Positions 50,061 to 58,418 of a DNA stretch of 64,000 bases are shown one piece after another. The number at the start of each line of letters is the position of its first letter. Positions within the stretch are counted from its first letter, which is position 1. Under the pieces are notes generated by a model. It was given only the letters and a program-made list of their open reading frames with translations, was not told the origin of the DNA and did not search any database. The stretch covers positions 64,749 through 128,748 of the forward strand of contig DETK01000019.1 in assembly GCA_002361615.1 (NCBI GenBank), written 5' to 3'. The stretch comes from Bacteroidales bacterium UBA3290 (GTDB taxonomy: Bacteria > Bacteroidota > Bacteroidia > Bacteroidales > UBA932). The position numbers and the translations under genes were made by a program.

Positions 50061-50086
50061 GTCTTGTAGTATAGTATAATTAAGGG

Positions 50087-51436
50087 TTAGGCAAAAAACT
50101 TTTCTATGCGCCCCAGGGCAGTCGGCAGGGCGAAGATCACGACCCGGTCGTAGGGTTTGATCCAGGTGTCTTCCGTGGCGATGATGGTCTCGTTTCCGCG
50201 GATGACGCCGCCGATGATGGTGTCGGAAGGGAGGTGGAGGTCCTTGATCGGCGCTTTGGTAATCTGGCTGTCCGGGTTGACGATGTATTCAATCACCTCG
50301 GCGTCGGAGCCGCCGATCACCTTGACGGTGCGGACCTTCGTACTCATCGTGAAGCGGAAGATGCGGCCGGCGGTGATGATCTTCTTGTTGATGACGGCAT
50401 CTACGCCCATTCCTTCGGCCAACTTGATGTATTCGATGTTCTCGACCTCTGCGATGGTCTTGGCTACGCCCATCTTCTTGGCGGCCACGCAGGCCAGGAT
50501 GTTGGTCTCCGAACTGGAAGTTACGGCCACGAAGGCGTCGCAGCTCTTGACGTCCTCCTCGTAGAGGAAGTCGGAGTTGCGGCCGTCGCCATTGATGACC
50601 AGCGTCCGGTCGAGGTTTTCGGAGAGGACTTCGCAGCGGTCGCGGTTGATCTCGATGATCTTCACGAACTCAGCCGTCTTCTCGAACTGGCGGGCCACCA
50701 TCTCGCCGATGCGGCCGCCGCCCAGGATGGTGAGCCGTTTGATTTCGAGATATTGTTTGCCCGACCAGGACATCAACTCGCCGATGTATTCCCGGCGGGT
50801 GACGACATAAACCATGTCGCCCCGCTTGAAGAGCGTGTCCCGCTGGGGGATGAGGGTCTCGCCGCTGCGGGCGATGGCCACGACCTTGAAGGGGAGGGCG
50901 TTCTGTTCATAGGGGAAGTCGGCGGTGCTCTTGTTGAGCATCCGCGAGCCTTCTTCGATGCGGAAGACCACCAGCTGGAGCTGTCCGCGCGCGAAGTCGA
51001 CGAATTCCGAGACGTCCGACTGCTTGAGCAGGTCGCCGATCTCGGTGGCGGCTATCTTTTCGGGATAGAACAGCAGGTCGATGCCCATATCGGTGAACAT
51101 CACCTTGTTGTCGTAGTTGAGGTATTCCGCGTCGTTGATGCGGGCGGTGACCTTCTTGGCCCCCAGTTTCTTGGCGATGATGGCTGACACCAGGTTGACG
51201 TCCTGTTCCTTGGCCGGGCTCACGGCCACGAACAGGTCGGCCTTGTCGACGCCGGCCGACTTGAGGACGGTGATGGAGGTGGGATTGCCCTGGACGGTAA
51301 GCACGTCCATGCTTTCACTTACGAGGGCGAGCCGCTCCTCGTCGTGGTCGATGATGGTAATCTCGTGATACCCCTCGCTGAGCATCTTGGCCAGGTGGCA
51401 TCCGACTTCTCCGGCTCCGGCAATGACTATCTTCAT
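50087..51436 (-). CDS. trkA: Trk potassium uptake system NAD-binding protein
   Basis: A 449-residue cytoplasmic gate protein with two TrkA_N (RCK) nucleotide-binding halves: IAGAGEVGCHLAKML (about 4-18) with an acidic residue DHDEER after the second strand, and LGGGRIGEMVARQFE (about 236-250), each followed by a TrkA_C lobe. It controls a TrkH/TrkG channel elsewhere. It starts 3 bp after the folE stop, so the two genes are likely cotranscribed. Confidence 0.93.
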   Translation of the reverse strand: MKIVIAGAGEVGCHLAKMLSEGYHEITIIDHDEERLALVSESMDVLTVQGNPTSITVLKSAGVDKADLFVAVSPAKEQDVNLVSAIIAKKLGAKKVTARINDAEYLNYDNKVMFTDMGIDLLFYPEKIAATEIGDLLKQSDVSEFVDFARGQLQLVVFRIEEGSRMLNKSTADFPYEQNALPFKVVAIARSGETLIPQRDTLFKRGDMVYVVTRREYIGELMSWSGKQYLEIKRLTILGGGRIGEMVARQFEKTAEFVKIIEINRDRCEVLSENLDRTLVINGDGRNSDFLYEEDVKSCDAFVAVTSSSETNILACVAAKKMGVAKTIAEVENIEYIKLAEGMGVDAVINKKIITAGRIFRFTMSTKVRTVKVIGGSDAEVIEYIVNPDSQITKAPIKDLHLPSDTIIGGVIRGNETIIATEDTWIKPYDRVVIFALPTALGRIEKFFA

Positions 51437-51439
51437 ATC

Positions 51440-52039
51440 CTAATGCAGTTTGGCTCCGATGAGCGTCATGAATTCGTTGCGGGTGCGGATGTCCCTCAGG
51501 AAGGTGCCGGTGAAGGCGGAGGTGGTGGTCACGGAGTTCTGTTTCTGGACGCCGCGTACCTGCATGCACATATGGGCGGCTTCGATGACGACGGCCACGC
51601 CGAGCGGATGCAAAGTGTCGTGGATGCAGTCGCGGATCTGGACCGTAAGCCGTTCCTGGACCTGGAGCCGGCGGGCGAAAGTCTCCACCACACGGGCGAT
51701 TTTGCTCAGGCCGGTGATGTATCCGTCGGGAATGTAGGCCACGTGCGCCTTGCCGTAGAAGGGCAGCATATGATGTTCGCACATCGAGTAAAGCTCGATG
51801 TCCTTGACAACCACCATCTGATGGTACTCTTCCCGAAACATGGCCGAGCGGAGGATTTCGGCGCCGTCTTCTTCGTAGCCCTTGGTCAGGAACTGCATCG
51901 AGCGGGCCACGCGCAGCGGGGTCTTGAGCAGGCCTTCCCGTTCGGGATTTTCGCCGATGAGCCGCAGGATCTCCCGGTAGTGACCTGCCAGTTCCTGCGT
52001 CAGGGGTTCGTCGTAATCTTCTTTCTTGATATAAGCCAT
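51440..52039 (-). CDS. folE: GTP cyclohydrolase I
   Basis: A 199-residue homodecameric enzyme making 7,8-dihydroneopterin triphosphate from GTP, the first step of tetrahydrofolate synthesis. Seen: the zinc site CEHHMLPFYGKAHVAYIP (Cys and His) near residue 86 and the second Cys in CMQVRGVQ, with RLQVQERLTVQI ahead of it. It starts the folE-trkA-aspA run, divergent from mqnB. Confidence 0.94.
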   Translation of the reverse strand: MAYIKKEDYDEPLTQELAGHYREILRLIGENPEREGLLKTPLRVARSMQFLTKGYEEDGAEILRSAMFREEYHQMVVVKDIELYSMCEHHMLPFYGKAHVAYIPDGYITGLSKIARVVETFARRLQVQERLTVQIRDCIHDTLHPLGVAVVIEAAHMCMQVRGVQKQNSVTTTSAFTGTFLRDIRTRNEFMTLIGAKLH

Positions 52040-52121
52040 ATCGTCTAAAAGTATGGCAAGTTACGAATTAAATTTCACTTTTTCGAAATAATTCGTACTT
52101 TAGGACGCTAAATGCTTACCT

Positions 52122-52661
52122 ATGCGGATTCTTGTCGTTGCCGCCGTCGATTTCGAACTGGAGACAGCCCGCTGCCTCCGGGGAGGGCTTGACGTCACTT
52201 TCCTGTGCGCCGGCGTAGGCGCCGGTGAGACGGACCGCTCCTTGGAGCGGCTGCTTGCATCCGGTGATTTCGACCGCGTGCTGGACATCGGCATCGCCGG
52301 TGGCTATGGCCAGCGCCTCCCGCTGGGTTCCGTCGTCCACGTGACCGAAGAACAGCATGGCGACGACCCCGTCGCTCCGCTGCGGAATCCTTCGCCTTGG
52401 CCGGAACTCTCATTCCTTCCTTCTGTCAGAGGCAATACCCTGCAGACGCTGGACGACCGCTACCGTACCGTTCCGGCCGACGTGGAGACGATGGAAGGCG
52501 CCGCCTTCTTCGAAGTCTGCCTCCGGCACTGCGTGTCTTTCGCCGAGATCCGCGCGGTCTCGAATGTCGTAGGGGAACTCGACCACGCCCGCTGGAATAT
52601 CCCGGCCGCGCTTTCGGGACTTGAATCCGCGCTGCAAACCCTCAAAGCCCGCTTATTATGA
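52122..52661 (+). CDS. mqnB: Futalosine hydrolase
   Basis: A 179-residue nucleosidase of the futalosine pathway for menaquinone (releases hypoxanthine from futalosine). Seen: a RILVVAAVDFELE start (catalytic Glu), CAGVGAGET, LDIGIAGGYG, ETMEGAAFFEVC with the MEGAA motif near 126 and the purine-site Asp (about 155, ELDH). Somewhat short for the family (about 200-230). It overlaps mqnD by 4 bp, which supports the identity. Confidence 0.87.
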   Translation: MRILVVAAVDFELETARCLRGGLDVTFLCAGVGAGETDRSLERLLASGDFDRVLDIGIAGGYGQRLPLGSVVHVTEEQHGDDPVAPLRNPSPWPELSFLPSVRGNTLQTLDDRYRTVPADVETMEGAAFFEVCLRHCVSFAEIRAVSNVVGELDHARWNIPAALSGLESALQTLKARLL

Positions 52662-53512
52662 AACTCTCCCTCGCCTTTTCCTCCTGTCCCAACGATACCT
52701 TCATGTTTCACGCCCTGGTCCACGGGCTGATCGACACGGAAGGCCTTTCTTTCGACGTGGACATCTACGATGTGGAGGAACTCAACGAGCGTGCGCAGCG
52801 GGAGACCTACGACGTGACCAAGATCAGCTACCACGGCTGGTTCACGGTCCGCGACCGTTACGACATCCTTTCGTCGGGCTCCGCCCTGGGCTGGGACTGC
52901 GGGCCGCTGCTGGTGCGACGTGCCGACGATGCAGGCGTAATGGAACGTCGCCCCCTGCGGATCGCCGTTCCCGGCCGCTATACCACCGGCGCGCTGCTCT
53001 GCACGCTGGCCTATCCCGGGCTCGGTGTGCAGGAACCCATGCTCTTCTCCGAGATTGAGGGCGCGGTGGGCCGGGGTGACGCAGACCTGGGCGTCCTGAT
53101 CCACGAAGGACGCTTTACCTACCGTGACAAAGGACTGGAACTGGTCCGCGACCTGGGTGCCTGGTGGCAGGAGGCATCGGGTTGCCCGATCCCGCTCGGC
53201 GGTATCGCCGTGAAGCGTTCCCTTGGCGCGGAAATTGCTGCCTCTTTCGACCGCGTGCTGCACCGGAGCATCTCGTATGCATTCGCTCATCCGGAAGCCT
53301 CGCGTGATTATGTCGCCTCGTACGCCCGCGAGCTGTCGGCACAGATCCAGCAACAGCACATCGATATGTTCGTGGGCCGCTTCTCCCTCGACCTGGGAGA
53401 GGAAGGCCGCCGGGCCGTCGATACTTTGTATAAACGATATGAGCGAGATTATCTGCATGGAGGGAGTCAGGAAGCTGTACCGCACGGGCGACAATGTGGT
53501 CAGGGCGCTTGA
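52658..53512 (+). CDS. mqnD: 1,4-dihydroxy-6-naphthoate synthase
   Basis: A 284-residue MqnD (DUF178) of futalosine-dependent menaquinone synthesis. Seen: SLAFSSCPNDTFMFHAL (start), KISYHGWFTVRDRYDILSSGSALG, GCGP-like GWDCGPLLV, and GVLIHEGRFTYRDKGLELVRDLGAWW (about 146-171). It works with MqnA and MqnC, whose genes are not in this window. The last 24 residues overlap the ABC ATPase by 74 bp and look unlike the family tail, so the gene end may have shifted. Confidence 0.92.
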   Translation: MKLSLAFSSCPNDTFMFHALVHGLIDTEGLSFDVDIYDVEELNERAQRETYDVTKISYHGWFTVRDRYDILSSGSALGWDCGPLLVRRADDAGVMERRPLRIAVPGRYTTGALLCTLAYPGLGVQEPMLFSEIEGAVGRGDADLGVLIHEGRFTYRDKGLELVRDLGAWWQEASGCPIPLGGIAVKRSLGAEIAASFDRVLHRSISYAFAHPEASRDYVASYARELSAQIQQQHIDMFVGRFSLDLGEEGRRAVDTLYKRYERDYLHGGSQEAVPHGRQCGQGA

Positions 53513-54134
53513 CGGCGTGGACCTCCGGATCCGGAAAGGAGCGTATGTCGCCATCATGGGCCCTTCGGGCTCAGGCAAATCAACGATGATGAATCTGCTG
53601 GGCTGTCTCGACGTCCCCACGTCGGGCCGCTATCTGCTGAACGGCTGCGACGTGAGCCGCATGGACGACGACCAGCTGTCCGAAATACGGAACCGGGAGA
53701 TCGGTTTCGTGTTCCAGTCGTTCAATCTGCTGCCCCGTATGACCGCGCTGGAAAATGTGGCGCTGCCCCTGCTTTATGCAGGTGTGGGAAAGGAAGAGCG
53801 ACTGCGCCGGGCCGCGGAATCCCTGCGCCAGGTGGGCCTCGCGCAGCGCATGGAGCACAGGCCAGACGCCCTCTCGGGCGGACAACGGCAACGGGTGGCC
53901 ATCGCCCGCGCGCTGGTCACCCATCCTTCGATCATCCTGGCCGACGAGCCTACGGGCAACCTCGATACGGCCACCTCGGAAGAGGTGATGAAACTTTTCG
54001 CCGCCATCCATCGTAAAGGAAATACAGTGATACTCGTAACACACGAAGAAGACATCGCCCGCCATGCCGGAAGAATTGTCTATCTTCGTGACGGAAAAAT
54101 AGAACGCGATGAAAATCTACACGAAAACCGGTGA
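53439..54134 (+). CDS. ABC transporter ATP-binding protein (LolD/MacB type)
   Basis: A 231-residue ABC ATPase. Walker A GPSGSGKS (about 40-47), Q-loop VFQSFNLLPRM, LSGGQRQRVAIARAL signature (about 140-154), Walker B IILADEPTGNLD (about 160-171) and H-loop VTHEED. It is of the lipoprotein/macrolide exporter ATPase subfamily, but no permease gene is beside it. The start is the ATG inside mqnD; its stop overlaps the adenosyltransferase gene by 26 bp. Confidence 0.9.
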   Translation: MSEIICMEGVRKLYRTGDNVVRALDGVDLRIRKGAYVAIMGPSGSGKSTMMNLLGCLDVPTSGRYLLNGCDVSRMDDDQLSEIRNREIGFVFQSFNLLPRMTALENVALPLLYAGVGKEERLRRAAESLRQVGLAQRMEHRPDALSGGQRQRVAIARALVTHPSIILADEPTGNLDTATSEEVMKLFAAIHRKGNTVILVTHEEDIARHAGRIVYLRDGKIERDENLHENR

Positions 54135-54630
54135 CGCCGGCACCACCTCCCTCGTCGGCGGGACGCGCGTCAGCAAAGCGCATCCCCGCGTGATGACCTA
54201 CGGGGACCTCGATGAACTGATCAGCTATCTGGGCCTGCTCCGCTGCGAGACAGCCGGCAAGGAGCTGCCCCTGCGCCGCATCCAGATCCATCTGATGAAT
54301 GTGAGCGCCCACCTGGCCAACGACGGCCGCTCGCTCAAGCTCAAACCGCTCGACGAAGCCGAGACCGCTTTCCTCGAGAGCGAGATCGACCGCATGACGG
54401 CGGAACTTCCGCCCCAGACCGCCTTCGTCCTGCCGTGCGAACCCCACGCCGCTTCGCTGGCCCACGTGGCCCGTACCGTATGCCGCCGGGCCGAACGCAG
54501 CGCCGTCGGAATCGAGCCCAAAACCGACCAGGACGCCATCGCCATCCGTTACATCAACCGCCTGAGTGACTATCTGTTCACATTGGCAAGATACTTGTGC
54601 GAGGGGCACGATGATTACTGGTTGCCGTAA
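54109..54630 (+). CDS. Cob(I)alamin adenosyltransferase, PduO type
   Basis: A 173-residue ATP:cob(I)alamin adenosyltransferase. Seen: KIYTKTGDAGTTSLVGGTRVSK (start, ATP site, residues 2-23), GDLDELISYLGLL (about 32-44), and the ligand-binding DSP-type helix end NRLSDYLFTLARYLC. It makes adenosylcobalamin. It starts inside the ABC ATPase gene, so the mqnB-mqnD-ABC-ATR run is one compact unit. Confidence 0.92.
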   Translation: MKIYTKTGDAGTTSLVGGTRVSKAHPRVMTYGDLDELISYLGLLRCETAGKELPLRRIQIHLMNVSAHLANDGRSLKLKPLDEAETAFLESEIDRMTAELPPQTAFVLPCEPHAASLAHVARTVCRRAERSAVGIEPKTDQDAIAIRYINRLSDYLFTLARYLCEGHDDYWLP

Positions 54631-54646
54631 AGTGTTATAAAAAAAA

Positions 54647-54674
54647 TTGTTGTATTGTTTTTTTTATATATTTG
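54647..54674 (+). promoter_or_regulatory. Promoter of the DUF2795 gene
   Basis: TTG at 54647-54649, 17-bp spacer, TATATTTG at 54667-54674, in a T-rich stretch. Confidence 0.65.
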
Positions 54675-54716
54675 CGGCCCCTATTTGAGAGAGAAAAACA
54701 ATAACACAAAAGCACT

Positions 54717-54938
54717 ATGTATTGGACACTTGAGCTTGCATCCAAACTGGAAGATGCCCCCTGGCCCGCAACCCGGGAAGAATTGATCGATTATGCCACC
54801 CGCTCGGGAGCTCCGCTCGAAGTGATTGAGAACCTGGAAGACCTCGAAGAGGACGGCGAAGTCTACGACTCCATCGAAGATATCTGGCCAGACTATCCGA
54901 CCAAAGACGACTTTTTCTTCGACGAGGAAGAGTACTAA
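54717..54938 (+). CDS. Small acidic DUF2795 protein
   Basis: A 73-residue protein matching DUF2795: WPATREELIDYATRSGAPLEVIENLEDL (about 19-46) followed by a YDSIEDIWPDYP segment and a very acidic FFFDEEEY end. Bacteroidetes copies are short, highly expressed proteins of unknown function. It has its own promoter and strong terminator. Confidence 0.82.
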   Translation: MYWTLELASKLEDAPWPATREELIDYATRSGAPLEVIENLEDLEEDGEVYDSIEDIWPDYPTKDDFFFDEEEY

Positions 54939-54969
54939 GAGAGTTTTTTTACTCTTAACATACTGATTT

Positions 54970-55015
54970 ACAGCGAGATAAACAAAGTTTTTTGTTTGTC
55001 TCGCTGTAATTTTAG
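54970..55015 (+). terminator. Strong intrinsic terminator after the DUF2795 gene
   Basis: ACAGCGAGATAAACAAA (54970-54986) pairs over 17 positions with TTTGTTTGTCTCGCTGT (54991-55007), with one mismatch, and is followed by AATTTTAG. The paired arms also flank the start of the lower-G+C region. Confidence 0.82.
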
Positions 55016-55044
55016 TGCGTTTTTTTGCCGAATTTGTTTGTCTA

Positions 55045-55090
55045 TGGCATTATTGGCACATTCGGCCCCTCCAAAATGCCAATAATGCCA
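55045..55090. promoter_or_regulatory. 14-bp perfect inverted repeat, likely operator
   Basis: TGGCATTATTGGCA (55045-55058) and TGCCAATAATGCCA (55077-55090) are exact inverted copies around an 18-bp gap, 59 bp ahead of the AlbA_2 gene start and upstream of its -7 box. It is a good operator for a dimeric regulator, possibly the AlbA_2 protein itself (autoregulation). It could also be a hairpin. Confidence 0.6.
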
Positions 55091-55119
55091 GAAATGCCAA
55101 GGTAATGGAAATAATATGT

Positions 55120-55127
55120 TAAATTTG
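55120..55127 (+). promoter_or_regulatory. -7 box of the AlbA_2 gene
   Basis: TAAATTTG, 21 bp ahead of the ATG, 30 bp after the inverted repeat. Confidence 0.55.
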
Positions 55128-55148
55128 TATTCCATAGCATATTGATTT

Positions 55149-56636
55149 ATGAAGATCCTGGGAAACAGAATCATATCCGAGTGTACGGCATACGACTTCA
55201 AGGATGAATTGGAGCGCAAGAAGATCCGTCACTGGCTCAAGAGTGTCAGCGCCTTTGCAAACACGGACGGCGGGGCCTTATACTTTGGTGTGAATAACGA
55301 TGGCTCCGTCACCGGTCTCAAAGACATCCAAGCAGATTCCGACTTCATAAGCGAGAAGATCAATGCCCATTTGGATCCGCTACCGGAGTGGACGCTCACG
55401 CCAGCAGAGGGCGAAAACGGCAATAAGATTCTGGAACTGACGGTGAAGCCCGGGCAGTTCACGCCTTATTACCTCTTTCTGGATGGTTCCCGCCAGGCCT
55501 ATGTCCGCTCCGGAAACGAAAGCAAACAGGCCACGTCACGCCAGCTTCTATACCTGGTGCTCAAAGGGACAAACCGCAGCTGGGACGCCCTACCGTCCCA
55601 AGAGAAGATTTCCAAGCACAGCTTCAAGATGCTTGCGAACGAATACCACGAAAGAACCCGCCTTCAATGGGATGACAAGTATCCTGAGTCCTGGGGCCTT
55701 GTTATGGAAGATGGCACCCTAACCAACGGCGGCCTACTTTTCTCGGACAATTGCAATGTATATCAGTCGCGAGTCTTCTGCACCCGCTGGGACGGACTCA
55801 CGAAAACGGATGCCGTCAACGATGCCGAGTATAGCGGCAACCTGCTTTACCTGCTCAAAATGATGACTGGCTTCATCAAGTCCAGCACGGCGAAACGTTG
55901 GTTCAAACTCCCTGACTATCGCATCAATTTCCCGGAATACTCTGACCGCGCAATCCTGGAATGCTGCGTCAACCACCTCATCCATCGGGATATGACCGAG
56001 GTCGGCAGTGAAGTCCACGTGGATATCTATGACAACCGCATTGAGTTCTACTCTCCGGGCGGCATGTTCGACGGTACCAGGATTCAGGACCGCGATATCC
56101 TCAAGGTTCCGTCCAAGCGACGCAACCCCATCATTGCTGATGTCTTTACCCAACTGGACCTGATGGAGAAACGCGGCTCTGGTTTCCAGAAGATTACCAC
56201 GCACACATCTGGGCTGCGTCTATACAGCAAAGACCTCGCACCAACTTTCGAGTCAGACGCATCTTCCTTCTTCACCACGGTGTACAGTGTCCTCTATGGC
56301 AAGACGGATGGGGATTTCCAGCGCATCATTGACCAGGAATCCACACCTAAGACGGAAAACACTACCCAAAAGACTACCCAAAAGGGCGAGGATACTACCC
56401 AAAAGACTACCCAAAAGAAGTTTTCCACTACCCAAAAGCCCATAGGTGAGACCGCCCAAAAGATTCTGGACTTGCTCGCCGAGGATCCATACTTGACCCG
56501 TCAGGCTCTGGCTCCGATTCTTGATTTGACTCCGGATGGTGTGAAATACCATTTGAACAAACTCCAAAGAGACGGATATCTCGAGCGTAAAGAAGGACGT
56601 AAAACCGGTCGTTGGATAGTCCTGATCAAAAAATAA
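55149..56636 (+). CDS. AlbA_2 (Schlafen-type) DNA-binding regulator with ATPase-like and winged-helix domains
   Basis: A 495-residue protein. The N-terminal AlbA_2 domain (about 10-130; SAFANTDGGALYFGVNNDGSVTGL near 35-58, and AYVRSGNESKQAT) has the Schlafen/SLFN fold. The HATPase_c_4-like domain (about 270-375) shows HRDMTEVGSEVHVDIYDNRIEFYSPGGMF with the G-x-x-loop. A linker built of TTQK repeats (about 405-430) leads to a C-terminal winged-helix (about 438-495; PYLTRQALAPILDLTPDGVKYHLNKLQRDGYLERK). Such proteins act as transcription regulators or defence-linked factors. It lies just before the defence operon. Confidence 0.85.
   Translation: MKILGNRIISECTAYDFKDELERKKIRHWLKSVSAFANTDGGALYFGVNNDGSVTGLKDIQADSDFISEKINAHLDPLPEWTLTPAEGENGNKILELTVKPGQFTPYYLFLDGSRQAYVRSGNESKQATSRQLLYLVLKGTNRSWDALPSQEKISKHSFKMLANEYHERTRLQWDDKYPESWGLVMEDGTLTNGGLLFSDNCNVYQSRVFCTRWDGLTKTDAVNDAEYSGNLLYLLKMMTGFIKSSTAKRWFKLPDYRINFPEYSDRAILECCVNHLIHRDMTEVGSEVHVDIYDNRIEFYSPGGMFDGTRIQDRDILKVPSKRRNPIIADVFTQLDLMEKRGSGFQKITTHTSGLRLYSKDLAPTFESDASSFFTTVYSVLYGKTDGDFQRIIDQESTPKTENTTQKTTQKGEDTTQKTTQKKFSTTQKPIGETAQKILDLLAEDPYLTRQALAPILDLTPDGVKYHLNKLQRDGYLERKEGRKTGRWIVLIKK
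56361..56462 (+). repeat. 12-bp repeats (ACTACCCAAAAG) inside the AlbA_2 gene
   Basis: ACTACCCAAAAG occurs at 56361, 56373, 56394, 56406 and 56427, with a degenerate sixth copy at 56451. It encodes TTQK blocks of a linker between the ATPase-like and winged-helix domains. Copy number could change by slipped pairing without altering the frame, because the unit is a multiple of three. Confidence 0.75.
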
Positions 56637-57098
56637 ACCCCTCCACATAAGAGAACTGCCGCCACCTCAACGTGACGGCAGTTCTGTCATTCTCAGGAAT
56701 GTCATCCTGAGACAAAGCCGAAGGATCTACTTCCCCCGTACATCCGGCTCTGTATGGTCACATCGACGTGCTAATCCAGACGGACAAGTACGTGTTGTAA
56801 TAGGTAACTTTGCTTGTAGTGCAGTAGTGCACAAGAATTATAGGCCGATGCCGATGATCCGGGCCGATGCTGCCCTGCTCCTGCGGTGCCTATGACCGAT
56901 AAAGCAAGCGTTACTTGCTCATCTGAGAGTTTGGTTCGATACGATGCACTCATTCCACAACTACGAAAGTAAACCTTTAGAGAGCTCCTTATTTGTGATG
57001 TTAAGTTGCGATATTTGCAATTATCTGTAAAAATAAACAATAAGGAGCGCAAAAACCGAAAATTATATGTATTTTTGCTCTGTTAAATATTTTGATAC
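56637..57098. other. 462-bp repeat-rich gap at the island boundary
   Basis: No convincing gene is seen. It holds a hairpin GAACTGCCG / CGGCAGTTC (56653-56684) next to the AlbA_2 stop, a REP-like inverted repeat CTCAGGA-ATGTCA-TCCTGAG (56692-56711) followed by a GAAGGATCT-type tail, a TAACTTTG (-7-like) at 56805-56812, small palindromes (GTGCA-gtag-TGCAC near 56820 and GCAAG-CGTTA-CTTGC near 56902), and finally the promoter of the defence operon at 57070. A short minus-strand frame of 93 codons is not supported. Confidence 0.6.
57070..57077 (+). promoter_or_regulatory. -7 box of the RloAB-Qat operon
   Basis: TATTTTTG, 21 bp ahead of the RloA-like ATG. No other good -7 box is seen before the later genes, so all six genes may depend on it. 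Confidence 0.55.
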
Positions 57099-58418
57099 AT
57101 GTTAGTAAGTTTTTCATTTGGGAACTTTAAGAGTTTCAAAGACGAGAATAAGATTAGCCTTGTGGCCGAGTTAGCAGACGCCAAAAATGAGTATTCTGTT
57201 TTTACTCCTTTTGAGTATTCGGTGCTTAAGACAGTTGCTGTTTATGGTGCAAATGCTAGTGGAAAGTCTAAACTGTTTGATGCCGTAGCTTTCTTTAGAA
57301 GTGTTGTTTATCCTCCGCGCAACGCCAATAAGATTCCTGCCTTTGACTTCTGGAAGGGTCATTTTGACTCTTTCCGTCTTTCAACAAAATCGGCAGAAGA
57401 GCCGTCTTTCTTTGAGGCCGTTTTCCTTTTGGAGAGCATTCAATATCGTTATGGAATAGAATTGAATAGTAATGGCATTCTTGAGGAGTGGCTATATAGA
57501 AAGAACGAAAGAGAGACTCTTATTCTATCAAGAAAGGTAGATGAGGACGGTGATTTGAAAATGAAGATAGGTCGGACATACATTAATGCGAAAGTATATT
57601 CGACCGTCGTATCAGCGGGAATGGTTTCATCAGAAGTACCTTTGCTCACTCTTTTAGCAACGTTTAACGACTCATTGTCAAAGGAGATAGTACAGTGGTT
57701 CGGGCGGATGAAGGTTATTTCTGCCAATGAACTGGTCGCTCCGATTGAAGCTCTTATGGACGAGAATAGTAAGCACGAAATAATTGATTTCATGCGGGCT
57801 TTTGACTTTAACATTGAGGATTTTGCCATGCATGAGATTAATCCGGATTCTATTCCGGAGAAAATGCGTAGCATTATTGGAGAAGAAGCTTTAAAAGGAC
57901 CAGTATATGATGGTGTCAGTACTACTCATAGATTATATAATGACCGATATGAGAAGGTAGGGACAAGGCAGTTTATGATGGAGGTGGATGAGTCTTTTGG
58001 AACAAATCGTCTGCTCCGCCTAAGCTGGTCAATCCTACGTGCATTAAAGGAGGGCAGGACTTTGCTGATAGATGAAATTGACTCTGGTTTACACCCGTTC
58101 ATTGTCTCGACAATCATTAAATTGTTCTATCAAACCGACAATCGTGCTCAACTTATTGTTAACACTCAAAACACATCGCTACTGGCGTATCCTATCGGAT
58201 ATGAGGATAACAATAAAGACAAGAAGTATTTGTTCCGCAAGGATCAGATATACATTGTTAACAAGAACCGCTACGGAGAATCAAATGTCTATCCGATTAC
58301 CCATTTTCAGCGTAATATCAGAACGAGTATTGAGAAGATGTATTTGGATGGACGGTTAACGGGGGTGCCGTATGTTGAGTTAGATAACATTCTTGATCTT
58401 ATTAGCCATGAATCATAG
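57099..58418 (+). CDS. RloA-like AAA ATPase (AbiLi-type)
   Basis: A 439-residue ATPase of the AAA_15/AAA_21 (SMC-like, OLD/RloA) group. Walker A GANASGKS at 50-57, and ABC/SMC-type signature and Walker B TLLIDEIDSGLHP at about 323-335, with an overlapping H-loop region (VNTQNTSLL). RloA pairs with RloB in the AbiL-type abortive-infection/defence modules; the RloB-like gene follows with an 11-bp overlap. Base composition is lower in G+C than the backbone genes. Confidence 0.85.
   Translation: MLVSFSFGNFKSFKDENKISLVAELADAKNEYSVFTPFEYSVLKTVAVYGANASGKSKLFDAVAFFRSVVYPPRNANKIPAFDFWKGHFDSFRLSTKSAEEPSFFEAVFLLESIQYRYGIELNSNGILEEWLYRKNERETLILSRKVDEDGDLKMKIGRTYINAKVYSTVVSAGMVSSEVPLLTLLATFNDSLSKEIVQWFGRMKVISANELVAPIEALMDENSKHEIIDFMRAFDFNIEDFAMHEINPDSIPEKMRSIIGEEALKGPVYDGVSTTHRLYNDRYEKVGTRQFMMEVDESFGTNRLLRLSWSILRALKEGRTLLIDEIDSGLHPFIVSTIIKLFYQTDNRAQLIVNTQNTSLLAYPIGYEDNNKDKKYLFRKDQIYIVNKNRYGESNVYPITHFQRNIRTSIEKMYLDGRLTGVPYVELDNILDLISHES

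Noticed and set aside
56880..56960. GGTTCGATAC resembling a tRNA T-loop
   Set aside because: No acceptor stem, D-arm or anticodon arm of the right spacing can be formed around it.
56771..57052. 93-codon minus-strand open frame in the island gap
   Set aside because: No domain, no clear start context and composition not typical of a gene.
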